From Methylobacterium gossipiicola (GTDB taxonomy: Bacteria > Pseudomonadota > Alphaproteobacteria > Rhizobiales > Beijerinckiaceae), in assembly GCF_900113485.1 (NCBI RefSeq), contig NZ_FOPM01000017.1, forward strand, positions 28,656 through 92,655: DNA of 64,000 nt, read 5' to 3'. A model generated the notes under the pieces. The model saw only the letters and a program-made list of their open reading frames with translations. It did not search any database and was not told where the DNA came from. A program made the position numbers and the translations under genes. Positions 9,744-19,870 of this stretch are shown in pieces; position 1 is the first letter of the stretch; every line of letters begins with the position of its first letter.

Positions 9744-11516
9744 ATGGCCATCAGTCTGCAGGCACCCGACATCCGGGAACTGAAGCCCCGCATCACCGTC
9801 TTCGGCGTCGGTGGAGCCGGCGGCAACGCCGTCAACAACATGATCGAATCCGGCCTCCTCGGCTGCGAGTTCGTGGTGGCCAACACCGACGCCCAGGCCC
9901 TGACCTCCTCCAAGGCCGAGCGCGTCATCCAGATGGGCCTCGGCGTGACCCAGGGCCTCGGCGCCGGCTCGCACCCGGAGGTCGGCTCGGCCGCCGCCGA
10001 CGAGGTCATCGACGAGATCCGTGACCAGCTCTCCGGCGCCCACATGTGCTTCATCACCGCCGGCATGGGCGGCGGCACCGGCACGGGGGCGGCCCCCGTC
10101 ATCGCCCGCGCGGCGCGGGACATGGGCATCCTCACCGTGGGCGTCGTCACGAAGCCGTTCCAGTTCGAGGGCGTGCGCCGCATGCGCACGGCCGAGGCCG
10201 GCATCCAGGAGCTCCAGGCCGCCGTCGACACCCTCATCGTGATCCCGAACCAGAATCTGTTCCGGGTCGCCAACGAGAAGACCACCTTCGCCGACGCCTT
10301 CGCGATGGCCGATCAGGTGCTCTACTCGGGGGTCGCCTGCATCACCGACCTCATGGTGAAGGAGGGGCTCATCAACCTCGACTTCGCCGACGTGCGCGCC
10401 ATCATGCGCGGCATGGGCAAGGCGATGATGGGCACGGGCGAAGCGTCCGGCGAGAACCGCGCCAACCGCGCGGCGGAAGCGGCCATCGCCAACCCGCTCC
10501 TCGACGACGTGTCGATGAAGGGCGCGCGCGGCCTCCTCATCTCCATCACGGGCGGCAACGACCTGACGCTCTACGAACTGGACGAAGCCGCCACCCGCAT
10601 CCGCGAAGAGGTGGATTCGGATGCCAACATCATCCTGGGCGCCACCTTCGACGAGAGTCTCGACGGCATCATCCGTGTCTCCGTGGTCGCCACCGGCATC
10701 GAGCCGGCCCTGATCACGGCGCATTCGCAGAACAACCCCGAGATCGTGCAGACGGAGCAGCGCATCGCGGAAGTGGCCGAGCGGCTCCGGGCGGAAGCGA
10801 GGGCCCGGGCGGCGCAGCCCGCCCCGACGTTTCGCAGCCCCGCCCAAGAGCAGCCCCTGACCGCCGCTCCGGTCGCCCCGTCCGTCGCCCCCGTCGCCCA
10901 GGCGCCGGTCCAGGCCCCCCGCGCGGCGCTTCCGGAAGCCCCCGCCGCCATCGAGCCCATGCGGATGGAGCCGGCCCCCGTCATCCGTGACGAGGTCGTG
11001 CTGACGCAGACCCAGCCCCGCGCCGCCATGGCGTACGAGCCGGCCCCCCTGCCGCAGCCCGAGCCGGCCCCGGTGCCCGCCGCAGGCCCGTTCGTGCCGC
11101 CGCGTCCGGCCGTGGCCGTCGCCCGCGCCCCGCGCATGCCGCAGATTCAGGACCTGCCGATGCCCGGCCAGGCCCAGATCCGCGCCAGCCGCGGCGAGGA
11201 GGCGGCGGAGCCCGCCGCCGACACGAAGCGCATGACCCTCCTGCGCCGCCTCGCCACCGTCGGCTTCGGCGGACGCCGCGAGGAGGCCGAGGCCGCCCCG
11301 GCCCCCGTGCGGGCCCCCGTCGCCGCGCCGGCTCCGATGCCGCAGGCTCCGGTCCCGGCCGATTACGCCAAGCGGACGGCCCCGGCCGCCGCCCAGGGCT
11401 ACCGCCCGGCACAGGGCCATCTCGACGCCCAGGGCCGCGTGGCGGCTCCGGCCTCCCGGATGATGGATGACGACCAGCTCGAAATCCCGGCCTTCCTGCG
11501 CCGGCAGGCCAACTGA
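9744..11516 (+). CDS. ftsZ: Cell division GTPase FtsZ (long-linker form)
   Basis: Tubulin-like GTPase forming the Z ring. The GTPase domain occupies residues ~15-320, with [13 protein letters not shown], the tubulin signature GGGTGTG (109-115) and the T7-loop [11 protein letters not shown]. It is 590 aa, well above the ~380 aa of E. coli FtsZ, because of a ~230-residue Ala/Pro/Arg-rich linker (about 345-575). The tail ends in [12 protein letters not shown], the conserved peptide that binds FtsA and other partners. A hairpin follows the stop. Confidence 0.97.
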   Translation: MAISLQAPDIRELKPRITVFGVGGAGGNAVNNMIESGLLGCEFVVANTDAQALTSSKAERVIQMGLGVTQGLGAGSHPEVGSAAADEVIDEIRDQLSGAHMCFITAGMGGGTGTGAAPVIARAARDMGILTVGVVTKPFQFEGVRRMRTAEAGIQELQAAVDTLIVIPNQNLFRVANEKTTFADAFAMADQVLYSGVACITDLMVKEGLINLDFADVRAIMRGMGKAMMGTGEASGENRANRAAEAAIANPLLDDVSMKGARGLLISITGGNDLTLYELDEAATRIREEVDSDANIILGATFDESLDGIIRVSVVATGIEPALITAHSQNNPEIVQTEQRIAEVAERLRAEARARAAQPAPTFRSPAQEQPLTAAPVAPSVAPVAQAPVQAPRAALPEAPAAIEPMRMEPAPVIRDEVVLTQTQPRAAMAYEPAPLPQPEPAPVPAAGPFVPPRPAVAVARAPRMPQIQDLPMPGQAQIRASRGEEAAEPAADTKRMTLLRRLATVGFGGRREEAEAAPAPVRAPVAAPAPMPQAPVPADYAKRTAPAAAQGYRPAQGHLDAQGRVAAPASRMMDDDQLEIPAFLRRQAN

Positions 11517-11522
11517 AACGCG

Positions 11523-11547
11523 CCGGGCGGGGGTCATCCCCGCCCGG
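11523..11547 (+). terminator. Hairpin after ftsZ
   Basis: Perfect 10-bp stem CCGGGCGGGG (11523-11532) with CCCCGCCCGG (11538-11547), loop of five bases, starting six bases after the ftsZ stop. There is no clean T-run after it, so it may be a Rho-independent-like pause or an mRNA-stabilising stem. Confidence 0.5.
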
Positions 11548-11838
11548 TCCGATGTATTTCTGCAACGCACCGGAGGTCTTGTGGCCTCGGGTGCGACAAG
11601 TTGTTAAGTCATTGATCGCACGTGGTTTTTTCTGTCTGTCCACCGGTGTTGCACTGTAACAGACCGTAAGAATCCGTGATTTGGTCCCGGTTTGGGGCGG
11701 GGCTATACGAAATTTGGAACGAAAAGCGCGGCGGTTTCGCCGTCGGCGCTCGCGGGGCTTCAAGCAGCGGACGGATCACCGGAACGACGTTCCTCCCTCG
11801 AAGGAGGTCTGCGTTCGATCACGGCCGAGGGCTATGGA

Positions 11839-12786
11839 ATGCTAACGAACCAGCAGACGACCCTCAAGGCGCCGGCCACCCTCAGGGGGATCGGGGTGCA
11901 TTCCGGGAACCCGGCGGAGATCACCCTCCACCCCGCGCCGGCGAACCACGGTATCGCTTTCCTCCGCACCGGAATGCCCAACGGCAACGACCGTCTGATC
12001 AAGGCCCATCACGCCTGCGTCTCCGCCACCGAACTCTGCACCGTCATCGGCGATGTCCAGACCGGCGCCGTGGCCACCATCGAGCACCTCATGTCGGCGC
12101 TCTACGGCCTCGGGATCGACAACGTCCTCGTCGAGATCGACGGACCCGAGATGCCGATCCTCGACGGCAGCGCCCGTCCCTTCGTGCAGGCCATCGACGG
12201 GGTCGGCCTCACCACCTGCGGCGCCCCCCGGCGCTGGATCAAGATCCTTCGCCCCGTGCGCATCGAGGCGGACCGCGCCTTCGCCGAGCTCCGCCCCATC
12301 GACCGGGGCTTTCGCCTCGACGTCGAGATCGATTTCGAGAACCCGGTGATCGGCCGCAGCCGCAAGGCCATGGACCTCACCCCCTCCGCCTACCGCCGCG
12401 AGATCGCGGGCGCCCGCACCTTCGGGATGATGCGCGACGTGGAGCGCTACTGGAAGGCGGGCTTTGCCCTCGGCGCCTCCCTCGAGAACACCGTGGCGGT
12501 GGGCGAGACCGCCGTCGTCAACCCCGAGGGCCTGCGCTACGCCGACGAGTTCGTCCGCCACAAGTTCCTCGATGCCGTCGGCGACCTGGCGCTCGCCGGC
12601 CTGCCGATCCAGGGGGCCTATCGCTCCTATTGCGGCGGCCACCGCATGAATGTCGGCGTCCTCACCGCCCTGTTCGCCGACCGGGCCAACTACACCATCG
12701 TCGAAGCCGCCACGCCCCGCCGCGAGACCACGCTGGCCGAGTTCGGCTCGAGCCTCGGCCTCGCCGCCTTCGCGAGCGATCTCTGA
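11839..12786 (+). CDS. lpxC: UDP-3-O-acyl-N-acetylglucosamine deacetylase LpxC
   Basis: Zinc-dependent committed enzyme of lipid A synthesis. 315 aa. N-terminal NQQTTLKAPATLRGIGVHSG is the family signature. Zinc ligands are in place: His83 in IEHLMSALYGLGIDN, His241 and Asp245 in RHKFLDAVGDL; the catalytic His268 is in GGHRMN. ATG 11839 is chosen because it sits right before the signature and after GAGGG (11826-11830); the open frame continues upstream without family similarity. It stands ~320 bases after ftsZ, so it probably has its own promoter. Confidence 0.95.
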   Translation: MLTNQQTTLKAPATLRGIGVHSGNPAEITLHPAPANHGIAFLRTGMPNGNDRLIKAHHACVSATELCTVIGDVQTGAVATIEHLMSALYGLGIDNVLVEIDGPEMPILDGSARPFVQAIDGVGLTTCGAPRRWIKILRPVRIEADRAFAELRPIDRGFRLDVEIDFENPVIGRSRKAMDLTPSAYRREIAGARTFGMMRDVERYWKAGFALGASLENTVAVGETAVVNPEGLRYADEFVRHKFLDAVGDLALAGLPIQGAYRSYCGGHRMNVGVLTALFADRANYTIVEAATPRRETTLAEFGSSLGLAAFASDL

Positions 12787-13028
12787 TCCCGCCGATTGGT
12801 GCGCGGCGGCAACAGCTTCACACTTCGTAAACCTGCGCGGTGCGCGCTCGATGGGCCGCCGCTTTCACGCCCAAATCGCACGTCACGGTGAATCGTCCGT
12901 GAAACGGAGCGAGGTCCGCTGGGCAAGGCCGCCGGACCGTGGCATCACGCCGTCAGCCACGCGACCACACCTGTGATGGCTTGACGACGCGGTCCCGAGC
13001 GGGCCCGTCTGTTGGGGGAAGTACCGGA

Positions 13029-13907
13029 ATGCGCCTGATTCATCCGAACCGCGGTGCGATGGCGGCCGTGCTTCTCGCGCTCTGCGGCGTGGGCCTCGGC
13101 GGCTGCGACGCCCTCGATTCGATCAATCCCTTCGCCGAGAAGTACAAGCCGGAAGTCGTGCCGGACGTTCCCGCCGACAAGCTCTACAGCGAGGGCTTGG
13201 CGCGGATGGAGGACAAGGACTACGAGGGCGCCGCCAAGAAGTTCGGCGAACTCGACAAGGCCTACAGCTATTCCGACTGGTCGCGCCGCGCCCTGCTCAT
13301 GACGGCCTACTCGAATTACGAGGGGCAGAAGTACGACGACGCCATCTCGGCCTCGAAGCGCTACCTCCAGCGCCACCCGGCGAGCAAGGACGCGGCCTAC
13401 GCCCAGTACCTGATGGCGATGTCGCACTACAAGCAGATCCCCGACGTGACCCGCGATCAGGACCGTTCCGAGAAGGCGCTCGCCGGCCTGCAGGAACTCG
13501 TCCAGAAGTATCCGACCTCCGAATACGCCGCCGACGCCAAGGCCAAGATCCAGATCACCCGCGACCAGCTCGCCGGCAAGGAAATGGAGGTCGGCCGCTT
13601 CTACCTCGAGCGCCGCAACTTCCCCGCCGCCATCAATCGGTTCCGCGATGTGGTGAGCAAGTACCAGACGACCCGCCACGCGGAAGAAGCCCTGGAGCGC
13701 CTCGTCGAGGCCTACATGGCGCTCGGCATCACCGCCGAGGCGCAGACCGCCGCCGCCGTGCTCGGCCACAACTTCCCCGACAGCCCCTGGTACAAGGACG
13801 CCTTCGCGCTCCTGCAGAACGGCGGCCTGGAGCCCCGCGAGGAGAAGACCTCCTGGCTGAGCAAGGTCTATCGCGGCGTCATCGGCCGCACGGCCGAGGC
13901 GCAGTGA
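13029..13907 (+). CDS. bamD: Outer-membrane assembly lipoprotein BamD
   Basis: Essential BAM-complex lipoprotein that helps insert beta-barrel proteins in the outer membrane. 292 aa. Signal peptide with lipobox VGLGGC puts the lipidated Cys at residue ~23. TPR-like repeats follow: ADKLYSEGLARMEDKDYEGAAKKF, YNEALLMTAYSNYEGQKYDDAI-type helices, and ERRNFPAAINRFRDVVSKYQTTRHAEEALERLVEAYMALG. ATG 13029 starts the signal peptide; the longer upstream frame lacks one. The gene lies between lpxC and recN, the usual alphaproteobacterial order. Confidence 0.93.
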   Translation: MRLIHPNRGAMAAVLLALCGVGLGGCDALDSINPFAEKYKPEVVPDVPADKLYSEGLARMEDKDYEGAAKKFGELDKAYSYSDWSRRALLMTAYSNYEGQKYDDAISASKRYLQRHPASKDAAYAQYLMAMSHYKQIPDVTRDQDRSEKALAGLQELVQKYPTSEYAADAKAKIQITRDQLAGKEMEVGRFYLERRNFPAAINRFRDVVSKYQTTRHAEEALERLVEAYMALGITAEAQTAAAVLGHNFPDSPWYKDAFALLQNGGLEPREEKTSWLSKVYRGVIGRTAEAQ

Positions 13908-14087
13908 TCCGGCTGGCGCCGGTGCGTCCCCTCGGCGCCGGTCTCGGCGTTTCGTCCGGGTCGGAATCCCGCTAAGAGACGCCCCATGACGCCCCCGCGC
14001 GGTTCCCGCCGGGGGAGGGCGCCCACGGGCGTTTGATGAGGGGCCGACCGACGTGGCCATCGTTTCCAACAGGGCCGAACCCGCGGC

Positions 14088-15755
14088 ATGCTGAGCCAGC
14101 TCGCGATCCGCGACATCGTCCTCATCGACAAGCTCGATCTCAACTTCCGCGAGGGTCTCAGCGTCCTGACGGGCGAGACGGGCGCGGGCAAGTCGATCCT
14201 GCTCGATGCCTTCGCGTTGGCGCTGGGCGGGCGCGGCGACGGGCGGCTCGTGCGCCACGGCGAGTCCCAGGGCGCCGTGACGGCGGTGTTCGACATCGGC
14301 CTCGACCATCCCGCGCGGGCGCTCGCCGCCCAGGCCGACCTCGACACCGAGGGCGACCTTATCCTGCGGCGCATCCAGATGGCGGACGGGCGCACCCGTG
14401 CCTTCGTCAACGACCAGCCCGTGGGCGTGCAGGTGCTGCGCGCCATTGGCGCCGCCCTCGTGGAGATCCACGGCCAGCACGACGACCGGGCGCTCGCCGA
14501 TCCGGGCACCCACCGGGCGATCCTCGACGCCTTCGGCGGCCTCAACGGCCCCCTCGCGCAGGTCGGCGAGGCGGCCAAGCGCGTGCGCGCCGCCCGCACC
14601 AATCTCGCCGAGCACCGCGCCCGCGTCGAGGCCGCGCGCAAGGAGGTCGATTTCCTCCGCCACGCCGTCGACGAACTCGAAGCCCTCGATCCGAAGCCCG
14701 GCGAGGAAACGGCCTTGGCCGAGCGCCGCACCACCATGCAGCAGGGCGAGAAGGTCGCCCGTGAGCTCAACGAGGCCCTCGAGGCGTCGGGGGGCGCCGG
14801 CGTCGCCCATCTCTCCGCCGCCCTGCGCAAGCTCGAACGCCGGGCCGGGCAATTGCCCGCCCTCGTCGACCCCTGTGTCGCCGCCCTGCACGCCGCCCTG
14901 ACGGCCCTCGACGAGGCCCACGCCGTCCTCGACGCGGCCCTGCGCGAGGCCGAATTCGATCCGCGCGAGTTGGAGCGGGTGGAGGAGCGGCTGTTCGCCC
15001 TGCGCGCCGCCGCACGCAAATACGACGTGGCCGTGGACGACCTCGCCGCCTTGCGCGAGCGCTATGCCTCCGATGTCGCCGCCATCGATGCCGGCGAGGA
15101 AGCCCTGGGCGGCCTCGAAAAGACCCTGGCCACCGCCGAAGCCGCCTACGCCAAGGCGGCGACGAAGCTGACGGAAGGACGGCGCAAGGCGGCCAAGGCC
15201 CTCGACGCGGCGGTGAAGGAGGAATTGCCCCCGCTCAAGCTCGAACGCGCCCGTTTCATCACGGAGATCGCCACGGACCCGGACGCGCGGGACGCCGCCG
15301 GTTACGACCGCGTCGAGTTCTGGGCCCAGACCAATCCGGGCACCCGGCCGGGGCCGATGATGAAGGTCGCGTCGGGCGGCGAGCTCTCGCGGTTCATGCT
15401 CGCCCTCAAGGTCGTGCTGGCCGACAAGGGCTCGGCCCCGACCCTGATCTTCGACGAGATCGATACCGGCGTCGGCGGTGCCGTGGCCGATGCCATCGGT
15501 GCCCGGCTCGGGCGCCTCTCCACCCGGGTGCAGGTGGTAGCCGTCACCCACGCCCCCCAGGTCGCGGCCCGGGCCGAGACGCATTTCCTCATCGCCAAGG
15601 ACCCGGTGAAGGGCAGCGACCGTGTCGCCACCCGGGTCGCCTCCCTCACCGCCCCGGCGCGTCGCGAAGAAATCGCCCGGATGCTCGCGGGAGCCACGGT
15701 GACGGACGAGGCCCGCGCGGCCGCCGCCCGGCTGCTTCTCGCGGCGGACGCCTGA
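14088..15755 (+). CDS. recN: DNA repair ATPase RecN
   Basis: SMC-like ATPase acting in double-strand-break repair. 555 aa. N-terminal LSQLAIRDIVLIDKL and Walker A GETGAGKSILLDA (29-41), the IHGQHDDRAL motif (Q-loop region typical of RecN), a central Ala/Arg/Glu-rich coiled coil (~150-370), then the ABC signature VASGGELSRFMLALK and Walker B TLIFDEIDTGVGG. In several relatives ligA follows recN; here it does not. Confidence 0.95.
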   Translation: MLSQLAIRDIVLIDKLDLNFREGLSVLTGETGAGKSILLDAFALALGGRGDGRLVRHGESQGAVTAVFDIGLDHPARALAAQADLDTEGDLILRRIQMADGRTRAFVNDQPVGVQVLRAIGAALVEIHGQHDDRALADPGTHRAILDAFGGLNGPLAQVGEAAKRVRAARTNLAEHRARVEAARKEVDFLRHAVDELEALDPKPGEETALAERRTTMQQGEKVARELNEALEASGGAGVAHLSAALRKLERRAGQLPALVDPCVAALHAALTALDEAHAVLDAALREAEFDPRELERVEERLFALRAAARKYDVAVDDLAALRERYASDVAAIDAGEEALGGLEKTLATAEAAYAKAATKLTEGRRKAAKALDAAVKEELPPLKLERARFITEIATDPDARDAAGYDRVEFWAQTNPGTRPGPMMKVASGGELSRFMLALKVVLADKGSAPTLIFDEIDTGVGGAVADAIGARLGRLSTRVQVVAVTHAPQVAARAETHFLIAKDPVKGSDRVATRVASLTAPARREEIARMLAGATVTDEARAAAARLLLAADA

Positions 15756-15934
15756 TCCGGCCTGCGTCGGCGCGAAGCCCGAGACCGCTGGGCTTGGGAA
15801 TTGAGACGGTCTTCGTCTCGGTCCCGCGCGGCGTTAAGGGTTTGTTTACCACGATCGAAGAGTCTTGGACCCTAACGGGCACGCCCAGATTCGGCGTCGG
15901 CGTTGACCATCGCTCGAGACGAGGGACTGAGACG

Positions 15935-16141
15935 TTGGACCAGAGAGTCACGGAGATCGAAAGGCTCGGGGCACACGACGACGCTCACCCGACCCTGACG
16001 GATGACACCCGCTACCGCCTCGGGACCGCCCTGCGGTCCATCTACGAGGAAACCTGCGACACCCAGCCGATCCCCGACAGCCAGGTCGATCTGCTCCTGC
16101 GCCTGCGCCACAAGGAGCGCGACCGCCGCCGGATGGATTGA
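15935..16141 (+). CDS. NepR-like small protein (putative anti-sigma factor domain)
   Basis: 68-aa protein with start TTG 15935 after GAGGGA (15921-15926). The central block RYRLGTALRSIYEETCDTQP plus IPDSQVDLLLRLR resembles the two-helix core of NepR anti-sigma factors (pattern: Leu-Gly-x-x-Leu-Arg-x-x-Tyr, acidic, short linker, (V/I)-Pro-(D/E), Leu-rich helix). NepR binds the general stress sigma factor EcfG and is released by PhyR. No phyR or ecfG is near, so this would be an orphan paralogue. It could instead be an unrelated short helical protein; the resemblance is by eye. Confidence 0.5.
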   Translation: MDQRVTEIERLGAHDDAHPTLTDDTRYRLGTALRSIYEETCDTQPIPDSQVDLLLRLRHKERDRRRMD

Positions 16142-16260
16142 GGCGAGGGGCCGCTTCGACCCCGCGGGAATCGGCCGACGCGATCGGCCGAGAACCGTAT
16201 CGTCCCTCCGGCGGGTATCGGATTTCGGCCCGCTAAGCCCCTGAGGAAGACCCCTTTTTT

Positions 16261-16533
16261 CTACCAGCGCCGCGCGCCCGGCTGACGGCGGTATTCCGCC
16301 GCCCGGATCCGGGTGAGCACTCGATCGAGGTCGCCCAAGGCCACGCGTTCCTCCTCTGCCGCCCGCGCGACATCGGCCGCATCCGTGCCGAATCGCTGGC
16401 GCTGTTGGGTGAGGAGGAGCCTGCGCTCCAGGGCCTCGCGCTCGGCATGCAGATCGACGAGGGCATCCGCTTCCCCCGCGTCCGCCGGCATCGTTCCGTT
16501 GATCGCCTCGTTCGCCACGTTGCCCCCGACCAT
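16261..16533 (-). CDS. Small coiled-coil hypothetical protein
   Basis: A 90-aa frame read leftwards starting at the ATG ending at 16533, with CGGAG about nine bases upstream. The protein has an acidic N-terminal part and a long Glu/Arg/Leu/Ala-rich helix (LVDLHAEREALERRLLLTQQ and AAEEERVALGDLDRVLTRIR) with coiled-coil heptad character. An earlier GTG would add ten residues. No family is recognised. The helical pattern supports a real gene, but it is short and lies between the NepR-like gene and the Pho box. Confidence 0.4.
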   Translation of the reverse strand: MVGGNVANEAINGTMPADAGEADALVDLHAEREALERRLLLTQQRQRFGTDAADVARAAEEERVALGDLDRVLTRIRAAEYRRQPGARRW

Positions 16534-16620
16534 CCCGTGTCGCTCCGACCCGGCCGGGCCCACGTCCTCCCCAACGCGCGAGGTCGCAAGACCGTGCCCT
16601 CCCGGGGGAGGGCGCCGGCG

Positions 16621-16649
16621 CTGTCATGGATGTGTCATGAGACAGTCAT
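16621..16649 (+). promoter_or_regulatory. Pho box (PhoB-binding site) upstream of pstS
   Basis: Three TGTCAT-like heptamers spaced exactly 11 bases apart: CTGTCAT (16621-16627), GTGTCAT (16632-16638) and CAGTCAT (16643-16649). PhoB binds direct CTGTCAT repeats at 11-base period, so this is a close match, ~115 bases before the pstS start. It predicts phosphate-starvation induction of the pst-pho operon. Confidence 0.85.
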
Positions 16650-16764
16650 AGAGCCGCTACCATAGGACGGCTAACGCGTCGGGGCGGATCGAAGACGCGC
16701 GGGTCGCGCGGGCTCAGGTCCCCGGATGCTGCGTCGATCCTGCCCGACAGACACGGAGAGCCAC

Positions 16765-17805
16765 GTGAAACCCTTCGCCTATGCGCTTGCCCTCGGGCTC
16801 GCGACCGCCCAGCTCGCCAGCGCCGCCCTCGCCGCCGACATCACGGGCGCCGGCGCGACCTTCCCGTTCCCGGTCTATTCCAAGTGGGCGGAAGCCTATC
16901 GCAAGGAAAGCGGCCTCGGCCTCAACTACCAGTCCATCGGCTCCGGCGGCGGCGTGAAGCAGATCCTGGCCAAGACCGTGGATTTCGGCGCCACCGACGC
17001 GCCGCTGAAGGGACCCGCCCTTGAGAAGGACGGCCTCGTGCAGTTCCCCACCGTCATGGGCGGTGTCGTCACCGTGGTGAACATTGCGGGCGTCGAGCCG
17101 GGCAAGCTGAAGCTCACCGGCGAGATCGTCGCCGACATCTATGCCGGCAAGATCGCCAAGTGGTCGGATGCCCGCATCGCCAAGCTCAACGAGGGCGTGA
17201 AGCTCCCCGACGCCAACATCACCCCGGTCTACCGTTCGGACGCCTCGGGCACGACCAACATCTTCACCACCTACCTCTCCCAGGTCTCCGAGAGCTGGAA
17301 GAAGGAATTCGGCGCCGCCACCACGGTGAGCTGGCCGGCCGGCCAGGGCGGCAAGGGCAACGAGGGCGTCACCGCCACCGTCAAGCAGGTGCCCAACGCC
17401 ATCGGCTACGTCGAGTCGGCCTATGCCAAGCAGAACAAGCTGAGCCACACCCTGCTCCAGAACAAGGCCGGCAAGTTCCCGCAGCCCGACGACAAGGCGT
17501 TCCAGGCCGCCGCCGCCAGCGCCGACTGGAAGTCCGCCCCCGGCTTCGGCATCTCGCTGACCAACCAGGCCGGCGAGGACGCCTGGCCGATCACCGCCGC
17601 GACCTTCATCCTCGTCTACAAGGAGCCCGCCGATCCGGCCAAGACCGCCGACGTGCTGAAGTTCTTCGACTGGGCCTACAAGAACGGCGACAAGCTCGCC
17701 ACCGAACTCGATTACGTGCCCCTGCCCGACAAGGTCGTCGATCTGATCCACACGGAGTGGAAAGAGATCAAGGGCAAGGACGGCAAGGTCGTCTTCGGCA
17801 AGTAA
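16765..17805 (+). CDS. pstS: Phosphate ABC transporter substrate-binding protein PstS
   Basis: Periplasmic high-affinity phosphate-binding protein. 346 aa with a signal peptide (VKPFAYALALGLATAQLASAALA, cleavage near AALAA-D). Family motifs follow: ITGAGATFPFPVYSKWAEAY, YQSIGSGGGVKQIL, DFGATDAPL and YRSDASGTTNIFTTYL, which contain phosphate-binding Ser/Thr/Asp residues. GTG 16765 is chosen because GGAGAG (16755-16760) precedes it and it begins the signal peptide; an upstream ATG at 16726 would spoil the signal peptide. First gene of the operon behind the Pho box. Confidence 0.95.
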   Translation: MKPFAYALALGLATAQLASAALAADITGAGATFPFPVYSKWAEAYRKESGLGLNYQSIGSGGGVKQILAKTVDFGATDAPLKGPALEKDGLVQFPTVMGGVVTVVNIAGVEPGKLKLTGEIVADIYAGKIAKWSDARIAKLNEGVKLPDANITPVYRSDASGTTNIFTTYLSQVSESWKKEFGAATTVSWPAGQGGKGNEGVTATVKQVPNAIGYVESAYAKQNKLSHTLLQNKAGKFPQPDDKAFQAAAASADWKSAPGFGISLTNQAGEDAWPITAATFILVYKEPADPAKTADVLKFFDWAYKNGDKLATELDYVPLPDKVVDLIHTEWKEIKGKDGKVVFGK

Positions 17806-17827
17806 GCCATCGGCGGCAATCTCCATC

Positions 17828-17857
17828 GACGGGCCCGGCGTTCGCGTCGGGCCCGTC
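17828..17857 (+). terminator. Intercistronic hairpin between pstS and pstC
   Basis: Perfect 10-bp stem GACGGGCCCG (17828-17837) with CGGGCCCGTC (17848-17857) and a 10-base loop. No long T-run. Likely a partial terminator or 3' stabiliser that lets PstS be made in excess over the membrane subunits. Confidence 0.5.
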
Positions 17858-17933
17858 TCTTGGAAAATGACGGCCGGTCGGCTCGCGTTTCGCGACGCAG
17901 GGTTGTAGAGGCCGCGGGGTGAAGAGATTTCGG

Positions 17934-18908
17934 ATGGGCGCCTTGACTGAACAGATTTCCCTGACGCGCACGGCCTCGCCGGCCCGTCGCAAGCCCGGGG
18001 GGCTCGGCGACGGGTTGTTCCGCGCCGCCTCCTACGCCTCGGCGCTCCTCGTCCTCCTGGTTCTCTTCGGCATCCTCGCCTCCATCGCGTATGGCGGCTG
18101 GCCGGCCTTCGCCGAGTTCGGCCCCGGCTTCATCACCTCCAGCGCCTGGAACATCGGCCAGGAGCAGTACGGCGCCCTCGTGGCCATCGTCGGCACCCTG
18201 GCCTCGGCGGTGCTGGCCCTCCTCATCGGCGTGCCCCTGTCGCTGGGCATCGCCATCTACCTCACGCAGCTCTGCCCCGGCTGGGCGCGCAAGCCCGTGT
18301 CGATGACCATCGAGCTCCTCGCCTCGGTGCCGAGCATCATCTACGGCATGTGGGGTCTGTTCATCTTCGCGCCGCTCTTCGCCCGCTTCGTCCAGATGCC
18401 GGTGTCGAACCTGGTGGAGGGGATGCCCGTCGTCGGCACCCTGTTCTATGCCCGCGTGCCCTCGGGCGTCGGCATCCTCACGGCCGGCATCATCCTGGCC
18501 ATCATGATCGTGCCGTTCGTGGCCTCGATCACCCGCGACATGCTCGACCAGATCCCCACGGTGCTGCGCGAGAGCGCCTACGGCATCGGCTGCACCACCT
18601 GGGAGGTGGTGCGCCACGTCCTCGTGCCCCAGGCCTCCGTGTCGATCATCGGCGCGATCATGCTCGGCCTCGGCCGGGCGCTCGGCGAGACCATGGCGGT
18701 GACCTTCGTCATCGGCAACGCCAACCGTCTCTCGGCCTCGGTGTTCGATCCCGGCTCCACCATCGCGTCGCGCATCGCCAACGAGTTCAACGAGGCCGAC
18801 GGCCTGCAGCTGAACTCCCTCATGGCCCTCGGCTGCATCCTCTTCGTCATCACCTTCGTCGTTCTCATCATCGCCCGCCTGCTCGTCCGGCGCGTGAAGG
18901 TCGCCTGA
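17934..18908 (+). CDS. pstC: Phosphate ABC transporter permease PstC
   Basis: Inner-membrane subunit of the Pst transporter. About 324 aa with six or more hydrophobic segments. The EAA-type loop contacting the ATPase is recognisable in [36 protein letters not shown], followed by [21 protein letters not shown] 17934 is taken as start; a GTG at 17919 is a possible alternative and would add five residues. Second gene of the pst operon. Confidence 0.92.
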   Translation: MGALTEQISLTRTASPARRKPGGLGDGLFRAASYASALLVLLVLFGILASIAYGGWPAFAEFGPGFITSSAWNIGQEQYGALVAIVGTLASAVLALLIGVPLSLGIAIYLTQLCPGWARKPVSMTIELLASVPSIIYGMWGLFIFAPLFARFVQMPVSNLVEGMPVVGTLFYARVPSGVGILTAGIILAIMIVPFVASITRDMLDQIPTVLRESAYGIGCTTWEVVRHVLVPQASVSIIGAIMLGLGRALGETMAVTFVIGNANRLSASVFDPGSTIASRIANEFNEADGLQLNSLMALGCILFVITFVVLIIARLLVRRVKVA

Positions 18909-18924
18909 GGGAGCCTTGAAAGCC

Positions 18925-19818
18925 ATGGACGCGACCAACACCCTCATCCCCGCCGCGCCGCCCCTGCGGGCGAGCCGGGTCCGCCCGAGCCGCCGGGTCG
19001 CCGACAAGCTGCTCGTCGGCGCCAGCACGGCCGCCACCCTCGTCGGCATCGTCGTGCTCGGCTCGATCCTGGCCATGCTCATCATCGAGGGCGTGAAGGG
19101 CTTTTCGCCCCTGCTCTTCACGGAGCCGACGCCGGGCCCCGGATCGGACGGCGGCGGCATCGCCAACGCGATCCTCGGCAGCCTCGTGATGACGGTGCTG
19201 GGCATCCTCGTCGCCACGCCCATCGGCGTCATGGCGGGAACCTACCTCGCCGAGTACGGCCGCCACTCGAAGCTCGCCGACCTCATCCGCTTCCTCAACG
19301 ACATCCTGCTCTCGGCGCCCTCGATCCTCATCGGCCTGTTCGTCTACACCCTGATGGTTCGACCCATGGGCAGCTATTCCGGCTGGGCCGGCGCGGTCGC
19401 GCTCGCCATCATCGCCACGCCGGTGATCGTGCGGACCACCGAGGACATGCTGCGCCTCGTGCCCGCCACCCTGCGCGAGGCCGGCGCGGCCCTCGGCGCT
19501 CCGCCCTCGAAGGTCATCACCGCCATCACGTGGCGCGGGGCGTCCGCCGGCATCGTCACCGGCATCATCCTGGCGCTGGCCCGCATCGCCGGCGAGACCG
19601 CGCCGCTCCTGTTCACGGCGCTCAACAACAACAGCTGGTTCTCGTCCAACCTCATGGGCGGCGTGCCGAACCTGCCGGTGATGATCTACCAGTTCGCCCT
19701 CTCGCCCTACGCCAACTGGCAGCAGCTCGCCTGGGCCGGGGCGCTTCTCATCACCGTCACGATCCTCGCCCTGTCGATCGTCGCCCGCTTCGTCATCAAG
19801 CCCCAACGGGCGCGCTGA
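18925..19818 (+). CDS. pstA: Phosphate ABC transporter permease PstA
   Basis: Second membrane subunit of the Pst transporter, partner of PstC. About 297 aa, six predicted membrane segments. Coupling loop [29 protein letters not shown] and the downstream [20 protein letters not shown] are typical. ATG 18925 is used; a TTG at 18916 sits closer to GGGAG (18909-18913) and cannot be ruled out. It starts 16 bases after the pstC stop. Confidence 0.92.
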   Translation: MDATNTLIPAAPPLRASRVRPSRRVADKLLVGASTAATLVGIVVLGSILAMLIIEGVKGFSPLLFTEPTPGPGSDGGGIANAILGSLVMTVLGILVATPIGVMAGTYLAEYGRHSKLADLIRFLNDILLSAPSILIGLFVYTLMVRPMGSYSGWAGAVALAIIATPVIVRTTEDMLRLVPATLREAGAALGAPPSKVITAITWRGASAGIVTGIILALARIAGETAPLLFTALNNNSWFSSNLMGGVPNLPVMIYQFALSPYANWQQLAWAGALLITVTILALSIVARFVIKPQRAR

Positions 19819-19870
19819 TCCCCCGCCACGCCCCACGGCCTCCCCTGTTCGACCGAAGGACTCGCCACCG

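Noticed and set aside
15834..15850. CtrA-like TTAA-N7-TTTA upstream of the NepR-like gene; also TTAA-N7-CTAA near 38000
   Set aside because: Each has a mismatch in one half site and there is no supporting evidence; such matches occur by chance in 64 kb.
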